Below, piece after piece: positions 33,662 to 42,657 of a stretch of DNA of 64,000 bases. Under the pieces are notes generated by a model. It saw only the letters and a list, made by a program, of their open reading frames with translations, was not told the origin of the DNA and ran no database searches. The DNA is taken from positions 1,922,001 through 1,986,000 of the forward strand of contig NZ_JAUSZD010000002.1 of NCBI RefSeq assembly GCF_030817275.1. Direction: 5' to 3'. This DNA comes from Paenibacillus sp. V4I7. GTDB lineage: Bacteria > Bacillota > Bacilli > Paenibacillales > NBRC-103111. Each line of letters starts with the position of its first letter. Position 1 is the first letter of the stretch. Both the position numbers and the translations under genes were made by a program.

Positions 33662-33761
33662 TGGTATTACCACCTTGCTGCAGCATGAGCTGTAATTGTC
33701 GTTTGATTTCCCAGGCCTTCCCTACAAGTCGAATTTGACGGTCGGTTACATAGCTCTTCAT
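33561..33761 (-). CDS. mciZ: MciZ-like Z-ring inhibitor peptide
   Basis: 66 residues. KSYVTDRQIRLVGKAWEIKR contains the R/V-LVGKAWEI core of B. subtilis MciZ, a 40-residue sporulation peptide that caps FtsZ filaments in the mother cell. The first 45 residues cover the MciZ length; the remainder (HNPQPHKSLGNKRGPAIIPF) is antisense to the end of the DUF3866 gene and may be an unselected tail. ATG 33761 has AGAGG nine bases upstream; ATG 33767 is closer. It lies next to nudF, as mciZ does in B. subtilis. Confidence 0.7.
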   Translation of the reverse strand: MKSYVTDRQIRLVGKAWEIKRQLQLMLQQGGNTITLLDYVTGLHNPQPHKSLGNKRGPAIIPFPSR

Positions 33762-33790
33762 ATCCATTTTCCTCTTTTCAGGTAAAATTT

Positions 33791-33799
33791 TGATATAAT
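33791..33799 (+). promoter_or_regulatory. Extended -10 promoter for nudF
   Basis: TGATATAAT is a perfect TGnTATAAT extended -10, 59 bases before the nudF start. No good -35 is seen, which is acceptable for an extended -10 promoter. Confidence 0.5.
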
Positions 33800-33857
33800 G
33801 AACGATATGCGTGAATGGGACAAGTTAGACCAACTTTAACAAGGGTGAGGTGTTTGT

Positions 33858-34412
33858 ATGACATTACATAAAAAATTCGAAGAAATAACCATCAAGACCG
33901 AACCTATTTTCAAAGGTAAAATCATTTCACTTCAGGTGGATCATGTCCTACTCCCTAATGGGGAATCCGCAACACGAGAAATCGTAAAACACCCTGGAGC
34001 TGTAGCAGTGATTCCGCTGCTTGGAGATAAAATGATTGTTGTGGAACAGTATCGGAAACCGCTCGAGAAAAGTCAGGTCGAGATCCCGGCTGGTAAGCTG
34101 GATGCAGGTGAAGAGCCGCTTAAGGCAGCTTTACGCGAATTAGAGGAAGAAACAGGCTTTCGGACAGAAAATATCAAGCTGATCAGTTCCTTCTATACCT
34201 CGCCAGGTTTCGCGGATGAAATCATTCATCTTTATCTCGCAGAAGATTTGGTGAAGGGCGCTGCGAATCCGGATGAGGATGAATTCCTGGAATGTGAAGC
34301 GATTACTTTGGAACAAGCTCAGCAGTACATACGTGAAGGGCGAATTAGCGATGCTAAGACGATTATGGCTGTTTACGCCTGGCAGTTGTACCTTTTGACG
34401 GGTCAAATCTAA
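33858..34412 (+). CDS. nudF: ADP-ribose pyrophosphatase NudF (Nudix)
   Basis: 184 residues. The Nudix box begins at about residue 79 (GKLDAGEEPLKAALRE, then LEEETGF), fitting Gx5Ex7REUxEExGU. Upstream VVEQYRKPLEKSQVEIPAG and downstream SSFYTSPGFADEIIHLYLAE are typical of ADP-ribose hydrolases. It splits ADP-ribose into AMP and ribose-5-phosphate. Its start is ATG 33858 after AGGGTGAGG. The next gene starts at the base after its stop, so the two are coupled. Confidence 0.93.
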   Translation: MTLHKKFEEITIKTEPIFKGKIISLQVDHVLLPNGESATREIVKHPGAVAVIPLLGDKMIVVEQYRKPLEKSQVEIPAGKLDAGEEPLKAALRELEEETGFRTENIKLISSFYTSPGFADEIIHLYLAEDLVKGAANPDEDEFLECEAITLEQAQQYIREGRISDAKTIMAVYAWQLYLLTGQI

Positions 34413-35591
34413 ATGAATGCTTATTATGTTGATCTCCACATTCATATAGGTCGAACAGAGAAGGGACAAGCGGTGAAGATCAGCGCAGCGAATGACCTGA
34501 CTTTCTTCAATATTGCACAGGAAGCTGCCGTCAGAAAAGGAATGGAGATCATCGGTATTATCGATTGTCACTCGCCTTCCGTCCAGGATGACATCATGAC
34601 GTACTTGGATCGGGGAGAGATGCTGGAGCTGGAAGGCGGCGGTATCCGGTATCAGGACACGACGATTATGCTGGGCAGTGAAATAGAGGTGCGCGATCCA
34701 GGCATGGGCCCGGCCCATTTGCTTGCCTATATGCCTAATCTTACGGCGATGCAGGGGTTCACTCAATGGATGAAGGGTCACATGAAAAATGTGGAGCTAA
34801 GCTCTCAGCGCATCTATGTACCTGCTCGCGTACTTCAAGATGAGGTACTTGGCAGGGGGGGCATCCTTATACCCGCGCATATTTTCACTCCGCACAAAAG
34901 TGTATACGGAAGTGCGTCTTCTAAAATGGAGTACCTTCTTGATCTTAAGGGCATCTCTGCGGTTGAGCTTGGTCTAAGTGCTGATTCCGATATGGCCGGT
35001 TTAATTTCGGAGCTTGATCCGTTCACATTCGTTACCAACTCAGATGCGCATTCCCTTGGTAAAATCGGACGTGAGTACAACGAGATGAAGCTGGCTGCCC
35101 CTACGTATGAGGAGCTCGTTAAAGCGCTGCACCGTCAAGAGGAACGCGGTATAATAGCCAACTACGGCCTTAACCCTCGTCTAGGTAAATACCACCGAAC
35201 CTACTGCAGCTTATGCGAATCCGTTCTGAATGAAAGTGAAACGTCCGCCGGGCGCTGTGCCGACTGTGGCAGCAATAAAATCATCAGAGGAGTCATGGAT
35301 CGGATTCTGAACTTAGCGGACCGTGAAATGGCTTACCTCCCGCCTTATCGACCTCCGTATCATTTTCAAGTTCCACTAGAATTTATCCCAGGTTTAGGGC
35401 CTAAAAAGCTTGATCAACTTCTTCGCCGCTTCGGAACGGAAATGAATGTACTGCATCGCTCGACACCAGATGAGCTTGCAAGTGAAATTGGTGAAGAAAT
35501 TGCTGCTTATATTGTAAAAGCGCGAGAAGGCACCTTACAGCTTGAAGTTGGTGGCGGGGGTAGGTACGGCAAAGTTAAAAATCGTTCATAG
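34413..35591 (+). CDS. yqxK: Endonuclease Q (EndoQ) family protein YqxK
   Basis: 392 residues. The PHP-type N-terminal domain starts YVDLHIHIGRTEKGQAVKI with metal-binding His, and continues with GIIDCHSPSV, LGSEIEVRDPG, LIPAHIFTPH and FVTNSDAHS. A Zn ribbon of two CxxC pairs (CSLC, CADC) lies at about 268-290. A helix-hairpin-helix-like end reads FIPGLGPKKLDQLLRRFG. EndoQ cuts 5' of deaminated or abasic bases. ATG 34413 directly follows the nudF stop. Same order as in B. subtilis (nudF/yqxK region). Confidence 0.88.
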   Translation: MNAYYVDLHIHIGRTEKGQAVKISAANDLTFFNIAQEAAVRKGMEIIGIIDCHSPSVQDDIMTYLDRGEMLELEGGGIRYQDTTIMLGSEIEVRDPGMGPAHLLAYMPNLTAMQGFTQWMKGHMKNVELSSQRIYVPARVLQDEVLGRGGILIPAHIFTPHKSVYGSASSKMEYLLDLKGISAVELGLSADSDMAGLISELDPFTFVTNSDAHSLGKIGREYNEMKLAAPTYEELVKALHRQEERGIIANYGLNPRLGKYHRTYCSLCESVLNESETSAGRCADCGSNKIIRGVMDRILNLADREMAYLPPYRPPYHFQVPLEFIPGLGPKKLDQLLRRFGTEMNVLHRSTPDELASEIGEEIAAYIVKAREGTLQLEVGGGGRYGKVKNRS

Positions 35592-35652
35592 TTTCCAGCA
35601 CTCACTCATAAGCTTGTCTTTGTAGAGGTTGACACAAGGAAGGAGCTGCGAG

Positions 35653-36294
35653 ATGAATAGGAACCTAACGATGAAACAATATATGAAGGATAATTTACCG
35701 CTATTTATATTCGTCTCCGTACTTTTCATCATAGGGGTCGTGTTCGGCGCCGTGATGGTGAATGCACTTTCTTTGGAACAAAAGCAAGAAATGACTCGTC
35801 ATTTGGGTAGTTTCTTTCATGAAATTAATGAAGGCGCTGAGTTTGACAGCAGGCAATCGTTCGTTCAAGCTTTCGGCATGCATATGAAGTGGATTTTATT
35901 GATATGGCTCTTTGGATTGTCTATTGTCGGGCTGCCATTGATTCTCGTTCTGGACTTTCTCAAAGGTGTGCTAATTGGGTTTACGGTTGGATATCTTGTC
36001 GGACAAATGTCATGGAAGGGCATGTTATTTGCACTTGTTTCCGTTGCGCCGCAGAATCTGATTGTTATTCCGGCTATCCTATTCTGCAGTGTAGCAGCTA
36101 TGGCATTCTCGATCTATATGATCAAAAATCGCTTTATGAGCCGTAATGGAAACATATACCAGCCCTTTATGCGTTATACTACGCTTACCCTTCTGATGGG
36201 GGTATTCCTTCTTGGAGCAGCGCTTTGGGAAGGATATATGTCGCAATTGATGATGAGATGGGTAACGCCTATGCTTGTTGGTCTATATGGATAA
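35653..36294 (+). CDS. spoIIM: Stage II sporulation protein M
   Basis: 213 residues, about five membrane helices (LFIFVSVLFIIGVVFGAVMV; ILLIWLFGLSIVGLPLILVL; LIGFTVGYLVGQM; FALVSVAPQNLIVIPAILF; TLLMGVFLLGAALW). SVAPQNLIVIPA and GVLIGFTVGYLVGQMSWKG are family hallmarks. With SpoIID and SpoIIP it drives septal thinning and engulfment. AAGGAG precedes ATG 35653. In B. subtilis it is sigma-E controlled; I could not assign a sigma-E promoter. Confidence 0.93.
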   Translation: MNRNLTMKQYMKDNLPLFIFVSVLFIIGVVFGAVMVNALSLEQKQEMTRHLGSFFHEINEGAEFDSRQSFVQAFGMHMKWILLIWLFGLSIVGLPLILVLDFLKGVLIGFTVGYLVGQMSWKGMLFALVSVAPQNLIVIPAILFCSVAAMAFSIYMIKNRFMSRNGNIYQPFMRYTTLTLLMGVFLLGAALWEGYMSQLMMRWVTPMLVGLYG

Positions 36295-36315
36295 CAGATC
36301 CACTTATGTTTCTGT

Positions 36316-36345
36316 TTGACTTTGTCAGTCAGCTCCCCCTATAAT
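36316..36345 (+). promoter_or_regulatory. Sigma-A promoter of fur
   Basis: TTGACT (36316-36321), 18-base spacer, TATAAT (36340-36345), 55 bases before the fur start. Confidence 0.6.
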
Positions 36346-36399
36346 AAAAAGAGTGGCTAAAACTGGGCTTGGATGCCCACCTTTCTGAGGGGGAGGCAT

Positions 36400-36885
36400 A
36401 TGGAAGCAAGGATCGAGAAGATTAAGCAGCAATTGCAATCCCAAGGGTACAAACTAACCCCTCAACGGGAAGCGACAGTACGCGTACTTTTAGAGAATGA
36501 ACAAGATCATTTAAGTGCTGAAGATGTGTTTATGCTTGTGAAGGACAAGGCCCCAGAGATCGGACTGGCAACAGTTTACCGAACTTTAGAGCTCCTGAGT
36601 GAGCTGCATGTCTTGGAAAAAATGAATTTTGGCGACGGTGTCGCTCGTTACGATTTACGTGACGACAGTACACGTCATCATCACCATCACTTAATCTGCG
36701 TGCAATGCGGAGCCGTGGATGAAATTATGGAAGATTGGCTCGGACCATTAGAAGAACGGTTAGAGCAAGATTTTCATTTTCAAGTGCTAGATCATCGACT
36801 TGATTTTCAAGGTATATGCTATCGCTGTAACGATCGAGGAAAACCGGACTCATTGGACAAATCTAAAATAACAGTTTCTGAATAG
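36400..36885 (+). CDS. fur: Ferric uptake regulator Fur
   Basis: 161 residues. The winged-helix part has YKLTPQREATVRVLLEN and GLATVYRTLELLSELHVL. The metal and dimer part has HHHHHLICVQCGAVDEIMED and GICYRCND with the two CxxC structural Zn pairs. This is a true Fur (not PerR/Zur) by position: in Bacillales fur lies before yqzK and xerD. ATG 36400 with GAGGGG seven bases upstream; the longer reading from 36373 lacks a site. It represses iron uptake genes when Fe2+ is bound. Confidence 0.93.
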   Translation: MEARIEKIKQQLQSQGYKLTPQREATVRVLLENEQDHLSAEDVFMLVKDKAPEIGLATVYRTLELLSELHVLEKMNFGDGVARYDLRDDSTRHHHHHLICVQCGAVDEIMEDWLGPLEERLEQDFHFQVLDHRLDFQGICYRCNDRGKPDSLDKSKITVSE

Positions 36886-36902
36886 AAGCTGTTTATACAA
36901 TG

Positions 36903-36942
36903 AAAATGCCTGTAAGCACACCTTGTGCATACAGGCATTTTT
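36903..36942 (+). terminator. Terminator after fur
   Basis: AAAATGCCTGTA (36903-36914) pairs with TACAGGCATTTT (36930-36941); inner GCACA/TGTGC; the tail is T-rich. Confidence 0.8.
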
Positions 36943-37050
36943 GTGTTCTTTTCATATACTAGGTAATAAGAAAGTCGGATATTTACTCACATAATTAGCA
37001 TTGAAGCATGGCACATTATGTTTAGGATAATAAGGAAGAAGGTAGCAACT

Positions 37051-38181
37051 ATGGCTCAGCAAACGATTGTAGTCGGAGTTCCTAAAGAAATCAAAAACAA
37101 TGAAAACAGAGTAGCTTTAACCCCTGGAGGAGCGGGTATGCTCTTGACGTCAGGACATCAAGTGCTTGTTGAATCTGGAGCTGGTGTTGGCAGCGGCTTC
37201 GGGGATGAGGACTATGTTCGTGAGGGCGCCGTTATTGTCGCGGAAGCTGCAGAGGTATGGTCTCTCAGCGATATGATTATGAAAGTTAAGGAACCATTAC
37301 CAGCAGAGTATGGTTATTTCCGGGAAGGGCAGATGCTGTTCACTTATTTGCATTTGGCTGCAGCAGGAGATTTGGCTGAACATTTGCTTAGCAAGAAAGT
37401 GACGGGGATTGCCTACGAAACGATTCAACTTCCGAATGGCTCACTGCCGCTTTTGACACCGATGAGTGAAGTCGCGGGCCGGATGTCGGTGCAAATCGGC
37501 GCCCACTTTCTGGAAAAGTTCTATGGGGGACGCGGAATTTTATTGGGTGGTGTACCTGGTGTGCCGCCAGCTGATGTTATTATTTTAGGCGGAGGAATTG
37601 TTGGAACGAATGCGGCCAAAATGGCGCTAGGTCTTGGAGCTAATGTTGTCATTATTGAACGGAGTGCCGATCGGATGAGAGCTCTGGACGATATATTCGG
37701 GGGAAGACTGCGAACATTGATGTCTAATCCTCATAATATTGCGAGTGCTGTACAGAAGTCGGATTTATTAATTGGCGCTGTTCTTATTCCGGGAGCCAGA
37801 GCTCCAAGATTAGTAACAGAAGCTATGGTTCAAAGCATGAAGCCAGGCGCTGTAATTGTGGATGTTGCCGTGGACCAAGGCGGATCGATTGAAACGATTG
37901 ACCGTGTGACAACACATAGCAATCCCACCTACGAGAAACATGGTGTTGTTCATTATGCTGTTGCCAATATGCCTGGTGCTGTTCCGAGAACTTCAACACT
38001 TGGGTTAACCAATGTAACGATACCTTATGCAATGGAGCTAGCCAATAAAGGTTTTACAGAGGCCGTAGCCTCTAATTACGCTCTACAATTAGGCGTGAAT
38101 ACGTACAAAGGGAGCGTAACGCATCCAGCAGTGGCTGAAGCTTTAGGAGTGCCGTATGTGAAGTTGTCCGATCTGTCATAA
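37051..38181 (+). CDS. ald: Alanine dehydrogenase
   Basis: 376 residues. [20 protein letters not shown] is the N-terminal signature. The NAD-binding part has [21 protein letters not shown]; catalytic His and Lys regions are YLHLAAAG and [24 protein letters not shown] follows. It oxidises L-alanine to pyruvate and ammonia; in sporulating bacilli it supplies energy. ATG 37051, with AAGAAGG upstream, matches the family start better than ATG 37018. It sits between fur and yqzK, which is not the B. subtilis arrangement. Confidence 0.94.
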   Translation: MAQQTIVVGVPKEIKNNENRVALTPGGAGMLLTSGHQVLVESGAGVGSGFGDEDYVREGAVIVAEAAEVWSLSDMIMKVKEPLPAEYGYFREGQMLFTYLHLAAAGDLAEHLLSKKVTGIAYETIQLPNGSLPLLTPMSEVAGRMSVQIGAHFLEKFYGGRGILLGGVPGVPPADVIILGGGIVGTNAAKMALGLGANVVIIERSADRMRALDDIFGGRLRTLMSNPHNIASAVQKSDLLIGAVLIPGARAPRLVTEAMVQSMKPGAVIVDVAVDQGGSIETIDRVTTHSNPTYEKHGVVHYAVANMPGAVPRTSTLGLTNVTIPYAMELANKGFTEAVASNYALQLGVNTYKGSVTHPAVAEALGVPYVKLSDLS

Positions 38182-38238
38182 TCAGTGCCCAAGCCTCATA
38201 TCTTGATCATAAAAAGGGGATAGAAATGAGGGCTGGCT

Positions 38239-38478
38239 ATGATATTTTCATATCGAAAACTCGTTGTTCGCTTACGCTTTATTTTACTTTTTATGACTTT
38301 GACTGTGATTCTATATCAAGTTATGCTTGTACTAACCGGTTGGATTCAACCTGTGAACAAGTACAGAGCACCAACGGGAAAGTCTGTTAAGGTGTTTGGC
38401 CAACATGAGCATGCTTCGGTTTCGGATACAGGTAAAATGAGTGACCGTTTACGTTTATTTTATTGGTATGGGGAATAA
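38239..38478 (+). CDS. yqzK: DUF4227 family membrane protein YqzK
   Basis: 79 residues, one N-terminal membrane helix (FILLFMTLTVILYQVMLVLTG). YRAPTGKSVKVFG and an end with RLRLFYWYGE match the YqzK family, which always ends with an RLxxFYWxGE-like motif. Function unknown. It lies between fur and xerD as in B. subtilis (with ald inserted here). GAGGG is six bases before ATG 38239. Confidence 0.8.
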   Translation: MIFSYRKLVVRLRFILLFMTLTVILYQVMLVLTGWIQPVNKYRAPTGKSVKVFGQHEHASVSDTGKMSDRLRLFYWYGE

Positions 38479-38567
38479 AGAAAGCGTAAAATAGAGGAGT
38501 TCTCACTGGAATCGTTGAATGCTATTCGGTATAAAGATATGGCATGATAACGAAGGAGTATATCGGC

Positions 38568-39467
38568 ATGATGACGAATGACCTGCAATCCTTCATCCGA
38601 TTTTTGACAGTTGAACGGGGACTATCACGGAATACACTGGAATCCTATGAAAGAGACCTACAACAATTTGTTGATTATCTACAACAGCAAGGTATCACAG
38701 CTTGGAGAGATTCAGGCAAAACTCACATTACAGGATACTTATCGCAGTTGAAAATGCTCGGACGAGCATCAGCAACCTTGTCTCGCAATATGGTTTCCAT
38801 TCGAGCACTTTATCAATATTTAGTGAAAGAACGGGTAATGGATTCAGATCCAAGTATTTATGTAGATGCCCCCAAGCTGGAAAAAAAGCTTCCAAAAGTG
38901 CTGTCGATAAGTGAGGTAGAGAAGCTCCTCGAAGCACCACAACCCGAGCTTGTAAGCGGCGCACGTGATAAGGCTATGCTGGAATTGCTCTATGCGACAG
39001 GGATTCGAGTATCAGAGCTCATTTCTCTGAATGTAACGGATATCAATTTGCAGATGGGCTTCATCCGTTGTATGGGGAAAGCGGATAAAGAACGTAATAT
39101 TCCTATAAGCTCAATCGCCATTCGGTGTTTAACGACCTATATACATAATTATCGGATGAAGTTGTTAAAAAAAACGATGGATGAAGAAGCCTTATTTATC
39201 GGCCATTTGGGAACCAGGATGACAAGGCAAGGGTTTTGGAAGATTTTGAAAAAATATGCAAACGAGATGAATATCGCGAATGAGATAACCCCTCATGCCT
39301 TGAGGCATTCCTTCGCTGCCCATTTAATTGAAAATGGGGCAGATCTGAGATCGGTTCAAGAAATGCTGGGGCATTCCGATATTTCCTCGACACAAATGTA
39401 TGTTCAAGTCACCAAGCTCAAAATGAAAGATGTATACAACCTTGCACACCCAAGAGCGAAATTATAA
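38568..39467 (+). CDS. xerD: Site-specific tyrosine recombinase XerD
   Basis: 299 residues. The N-terminal SAM-like domain reads FIRFLTVERGLSRNTLESYE. The catalytic domain carries Arg in YATGIRVSELI, Lys in MGKADKERNIPI, HALRHSFAAHLI with His and Arg, LGHSDISSTQMYVQVT with the final His and nucleophile Tyr. With XerC it resolves chromosome dimers at dif. ATG 38568 has AAGGAG (38553-38558) nine bases upstream; ATG 38544 has none. deoB follows. Confidence 0.95.
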   Translation: MMTNDLQSFIRFLTVERGLSRNTLESYERDLQQFVDYLQQQGITAWRDSGKTHITGYLSQLKMLGRASATLSRNMVSIRALYQYLVKERVMDSDPSIYVDAPKLEKKLPKVLSISEVEKLLEAPQPELVSGARDKAMLELLYATGIRVSELISLNVTDINLQMGFIRCMGKADKERNIPISSIAIRCLTTYIHNYRMKLLKKTMDEEALFIGHLGTRMTRQGFWKILKKYANEMNIANEITPHALRHSFAAHLIENGADLRSVQEMLGHSDISSTQMYVQVTKLKMKDVYNLAHPRAKL

Positions 39468-39471
39468 CCTC

Positions 39472-39508
39472 ACAGCGGCATTTCCCCTAGGGGGAGGCTG
39501 CTGTTTTG
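39472..39508 (+). terminator. Terminator after xerD
   Basis: CAGC-GGC and CCCC (39473-39488) pair with GGGG and GCTGCTG (39490-39502), followed by TTTTG. Confidence 0.55.
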
Positions 39509-39575
39509 CATTCTTAGAGTGGAAGTGAGATAATCGAGGGTGGATGACATTAGGAATTGATTTGGAGGGACAAGA

Positions 39576-40751
39576 GTGCGCTTTGAACGTATATGTTTAA
39601 TTGTATTGGATAGCGTAGGCATCGGCGAATTACCGGATGCCAAGCAGTTTGGCGACAGTGGCGCTCACACACTAGGACATATTGCAGAGAAAGTAAGCGG
39701 ATTTGCACTGCCTAATTTACAACGAATGGGACTAGGGAGTATAGCTGATATTAAAGGGATTCCTGCGACAGATTCACCAGAAGGATATTATGGAAAAATG
39801 GCTGAGGTGTCTGTTGGAAAAGACACGATGACTGGTCACTGGGAATTGATGGGGCTTCGAATCAATACACCATTCAATGTATTCCCTGATGGATTTCCTG
39901 AAAAATTGATTTCTCAATTTGAGCAGGAGACAGGTCGTAAGGTCATTGGAAATAAGCCGGCCTCAGGCACTGAAATTTTAGATGAGCTCGGAGAAGAGCA
40001 GATGAAAACAGGGGCTTGGATCGTTTATACATCTGCCGATAGTGTATTTCAATTAGCTGCGCATGAAGACATCATTCCGCTAGAAGAGCTGTATCGGGCA
40101 TGTAAGATTGCCAGAAGGTTAACCATGCAGGATGAGTTTGCGGTGGGCAGAGTAATTGCAAGACCGTACCTCGGGGAGCCGGGTGCGTTCAAACGTACTC
40201 CGAATCGCCATGATTATGCTGTGAAGCCGCCAGCGCCTACGGTGATGAATCATTTGAAGGATGCTGGATTAGATGTGATTGCGATTGGGAAAATCAATGA
40301 TATTTTTGATGGTGAAGGCGTTACAAAAGCCACATCAACAAAAAGCAATTTAGATGGCATTCAGAAGACAATAGAGGTACTAGGCTCTTCGTTCAAAGGA
40401 CTGGCTTTTACGAACCTTGTTGATTTTGACTCGCTGTTTGGGCACCGTCGTGATCCTGAGGGCTATGGAAGATCACTGGAAGAATTTGATGCTTATGTGC
40501 CTCAGCTCAAAGCCGGTCTAGGACCGAAGGACCTATTAATCCTTACAGCGGACCATGGCAACGATCCCGTGCATCCGGGAACTGACCATACGCGCGAATA
40601 CGTGCCTATTTTGCTATACAGCCCAAGCTTTCAGTCACCTGCTTCGCTTGGTATCCGTGGAACCTTCGCTGATCTGGGAGCAACCATCGCAGATAATTTT
40701 GGCGTAAGTGCAACCGATCAAGGCGAGAGCTTTTTACATCTTTTAAAATAA
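39576..40751 (+). CDS. deoB: Phosphopentomutase
   Basis: 391 residues, alkaline-phosphatase superfamily. [20 protein letters not shown] gives the metal site and [25 protein letters not shown] with the phospho-Thr, [16 protein letters not shown] and [20 protein letters not shown] follow. It interconverts ribose-1- and ribose-5-phosphate, joining the nucleoside phosphorylases downstream to the pentose pathway. GTG 39576 follows GGAGGG by seven bases. It starts the deoB-punA-punA unit. Confidence 0.96.
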   Translation: MRFERICLIVLDSVGIGELPDAKQFGDSGAHTLGHIAEKVSGFALPNLQRMGLGSIADIKGIPATDSPEGYYGKMAEVSVGKDTMTGHWELMGLRINTPFNVFPDGFPEKLISQFEQETGRKVIGNKPASGTEILDELGEEQMKTGAWIVYTSADSVFQLAAHEDIIPLEELYRACKIARRLTMQDEFAVGRVIARPYLGEPGAFKRTPNRHDYAVKPPAPTVMNHLKDAGLDVIAIGKINDIFDGEGVTKATSTKSNLDGIQKTIEVLGSSFKGLAFTNLVDFDSLFGHRRDPEGYGRSLEEFDAYVPQLKAGLGPKDLLILTADHGNDPVHPGTDHTREYVPILLYSPSFQSPASLGIRGTFADLGATIADNFGVSATDQGESFLHLLK

Positions 40752-40804
40752 TTTATGAAATATTCACTTTATGTGAACTGAAATCGCTTAGGAGGAATCA
40801 ATCC

Positions 40805-41632
40805 ATGTCCGATACGTCCATGATTCAAAAGATTCAAGAAGCAGCAGCATTTATTAGCAAGGAAACGAATATTAAACCCAAAATTGGACTGATTCTAGGT
40901 TCAGGTCTAGGCGTTCTTGCTGATCTTATTGAGCAACCTATCGTTGTAGACTACTCGAGAATCCCACATTTCCCTGTATCTACCGTGGAAGGGCATGCCG
41001 GAGAACTAGTCGTTGGTACTATCCAAGGCAAGCAAGTACTGGTAATGAAAGGCCGCTTTCATGCTTACGAAGGCTATGGCGCGGAGACGGTTTCTTTTCC
41101 AGTAAGAGTCATGAAAGAACTAGGTGTAGATACGTTGATAGTGACGAATGCAGCTGGTGGAATTAATGAATCCTATCAAGTTGGCGATCTTATGGTCATA
41201 AGTGATCATCTGAATTTGACATACCGCAATCCGCTTATCGGTCCGAATGATTCTGCTTTAGGTGTTCGCTTTCCGGATATGTCGGAAGCTTACAGCAAAC
41301 GTCTACGTAAATTAGCGCACGAAGTGGCGGCTTCACAGAACTTCCACTTACAAGAAGGCGTCTATGTGGGACTCCTTGGTCCTAACTATGAAACGCCTGC
41401 AGAGATTCGCATGCTCCGCACACTGGGTGGCGATTCCGTTGGTATGTCGACGGTACCTGAAGTGATTGTAGCACGTCATGCAGGAATCGAAGTGCTTGGT
41501 TTCTCCTGTATTTCGAATATGGCATCAGGTATATTGGACCAGCCACTCTCCCATGCAGAAGTCATGGAAACGACGGAGAAAGTAAAGCCTAAGTTTTTGA
41601 AATTAGTCCTAGGCATTATTGAAGCACTTTAA
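40805..41632 (+). CDS. punA: Purine-nucleoside phosphorylase (copy 1)
   Basis: 275 residues, trimeric PNP type. It has IGLILGSGLGVLADLI, phosphate-binding HFPVSTVEGHAGELV, GRFHAYEGY, TNAAGGINESYQVGDLM, YVGLLGPNYETPAEIRM, SVGMSTVPEVIVARH and SCISNMASGI. It splits inosine/guanosine with phosphate. TTAGGAGGAA precedes ATG 40805. A second, similar gene follows after 18 bases. Confidence 0.95.
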   Translation: MSDTSMIQKIQEAAAFISKETNIKPKIGLILGSGLGVLADLIEQPIVVDYSRIPHFPVSTVEGHAGELVVGTIQGKQVLVMKGRFHAYEGYGAETVSFPVRVMKELGVDTLIVTNAAGGINESYQVGDLMVISDHLNLTYRNPLIGPNDSALGVRFPDMSEAYSKRLRKLAHEVAASQNFHLQEGVYVGLLGPNYETPAEIRMLRTLGGDSVGMSTVPEVIVARHAGIEVLGFSCISNMASGILDQPLSHAEVMETTEKVKPKFLKLVLGIIEAL

Positions 41633-41650
41633 CTAGAAGAGGAGAACAAA

Positions 41651-42505
41651 ATGGAACTGACTTACATAGAGAAAATCAAAGAAGCAGCAAGTTTTATTGA
41701 GCAGCGTTTAGGCAGTGTTAAGCCTGTTATCGGATTAGTTTTGGGATCAGGCTTAGGAGATATGGCAAATCAGGTTGAGCAGCCCATAGCCATCGATTAC
41801 AGCGAGGTTCCTCACTTTCCCGTTTCAACCGTTGAAGGTCATGAAGGTCGCTTTGTTGTAGGTACACTAGAAGGTAAGCAAGTCATCGTTATGCAGGGAC
41901 GTTTTCATTATTACGAAGGCTACGATATGAAAAAGGTTGTATTTCCTGTTTATGTCATGAAAGCGATTGGCGTTCAGACGGTTGTAATGACGAACGCGGC
42001 AGGCGGCATGAATCGAGATTTCAAAGCCGGAGATCTTATGGTCATTAGCGACCATTTGAATATGACAGGAGATAACCCGCTTATCGGACCTAACCATTCT
42101 GATCTCGGTGTTCGTTTCCCAGACATGTCGGAAGCTTACAACCGCGAATACCGTAAGCTGGCTCATGAATTGGCACAAACAGTCGTTGGAGAAGATGGCG
42201 TGCCGCTGAAGCTGCAGGAAGGGGTCTATGCGGGGATTACAGGACCAACCTACTGTACTCCAGCTGAACTTACGATGTTAGCTCGTATCGGTGGCGACGC
42301 GATTGGCATGTCCACGGTGGGAGAAGTTATTGCAGCACGTCATGCAGGTCTTAAGGTTTTAGGGATTTCTTGTATTACTGATATGGCGATAGGTGAAGAA
42401 CTGGAACCATTGACGCATGAGCAGGTTGTGGCTGTAGCCAATAGGACGAAACCGAAGTTCATTGCACTTGTTAAGGCCTTTGTTCGTGAGGTCTGCCTGG
42501 GATAA
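41651..42505 (+). CDS. punA: Purine-nucleoside phosphorylase (copy 2)
   Basis: 284 residues, clearly paralogous to the preceding gene along its length (HFPVSTVEGHEGRFVVG, TNAAGGMNRDFKAGDLM, ISDHLNMTGDNPLIGPNHSD). It has YAGITGPTYCTPAELTML in place of NYETPAEI and CITDMAIGEELEPLTHEQV in place of SNMASGI. These differences line the base-binding side and suggest a different purine preference (inference). GAGGAG precedes ATG 41651. Confidence 0.93.
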   Translation: MELTYIEKIKEAASFIEQRLGSVKPVIGLVLGSGLGDMANQVEQPIAIDYSEVPHFPVSTVEGHEGRFVVGTLEGKQVIVMQGRFHYYEGYDMKKVVFPVYVMKAIGVQTVVMTNAAGGMNRDFKAGDLMVISDHLNMTGDNPLIGPNHSDLGVRFPDMSEAYNREYRKLAHELAQTVVGEDGVPLKLQEGVYAGITGPTYCTPAELTMLARIGGDAIGMSTVGEVIAARHAGLKVLGISCITDMAIGEELEPLTHEQVVAVANRTKPKFIALVKAFVREVCLG

Positions 42506-42549
42506 TTTGGCTATATTTTTTATAAACTTTTAATGAAAATAAGCTTCTG

Positions 42550-42615
42550 GGGACCTATGAATTCGGATAAAGTCATGCTAATATATAGTTAATTAGAACT
42601 ATATTACTGGGTCCC
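42550..42615 (+). other. Nested hairpins in the leader of the Zn-ribbon gene
   Basis: Outer GGGACC (42550-42555) with GGTCCC (42610-42615); inner ATATAGTT (42583-42590) with AACTATAT (42597-42604). No T run, so not a terminator; it may be a structured leader. Confidence 0.4.
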
Positions 42616-42657
42616 GTAGATACGAATACCCATTCCAGAACAAGGATGTGATGGAGT

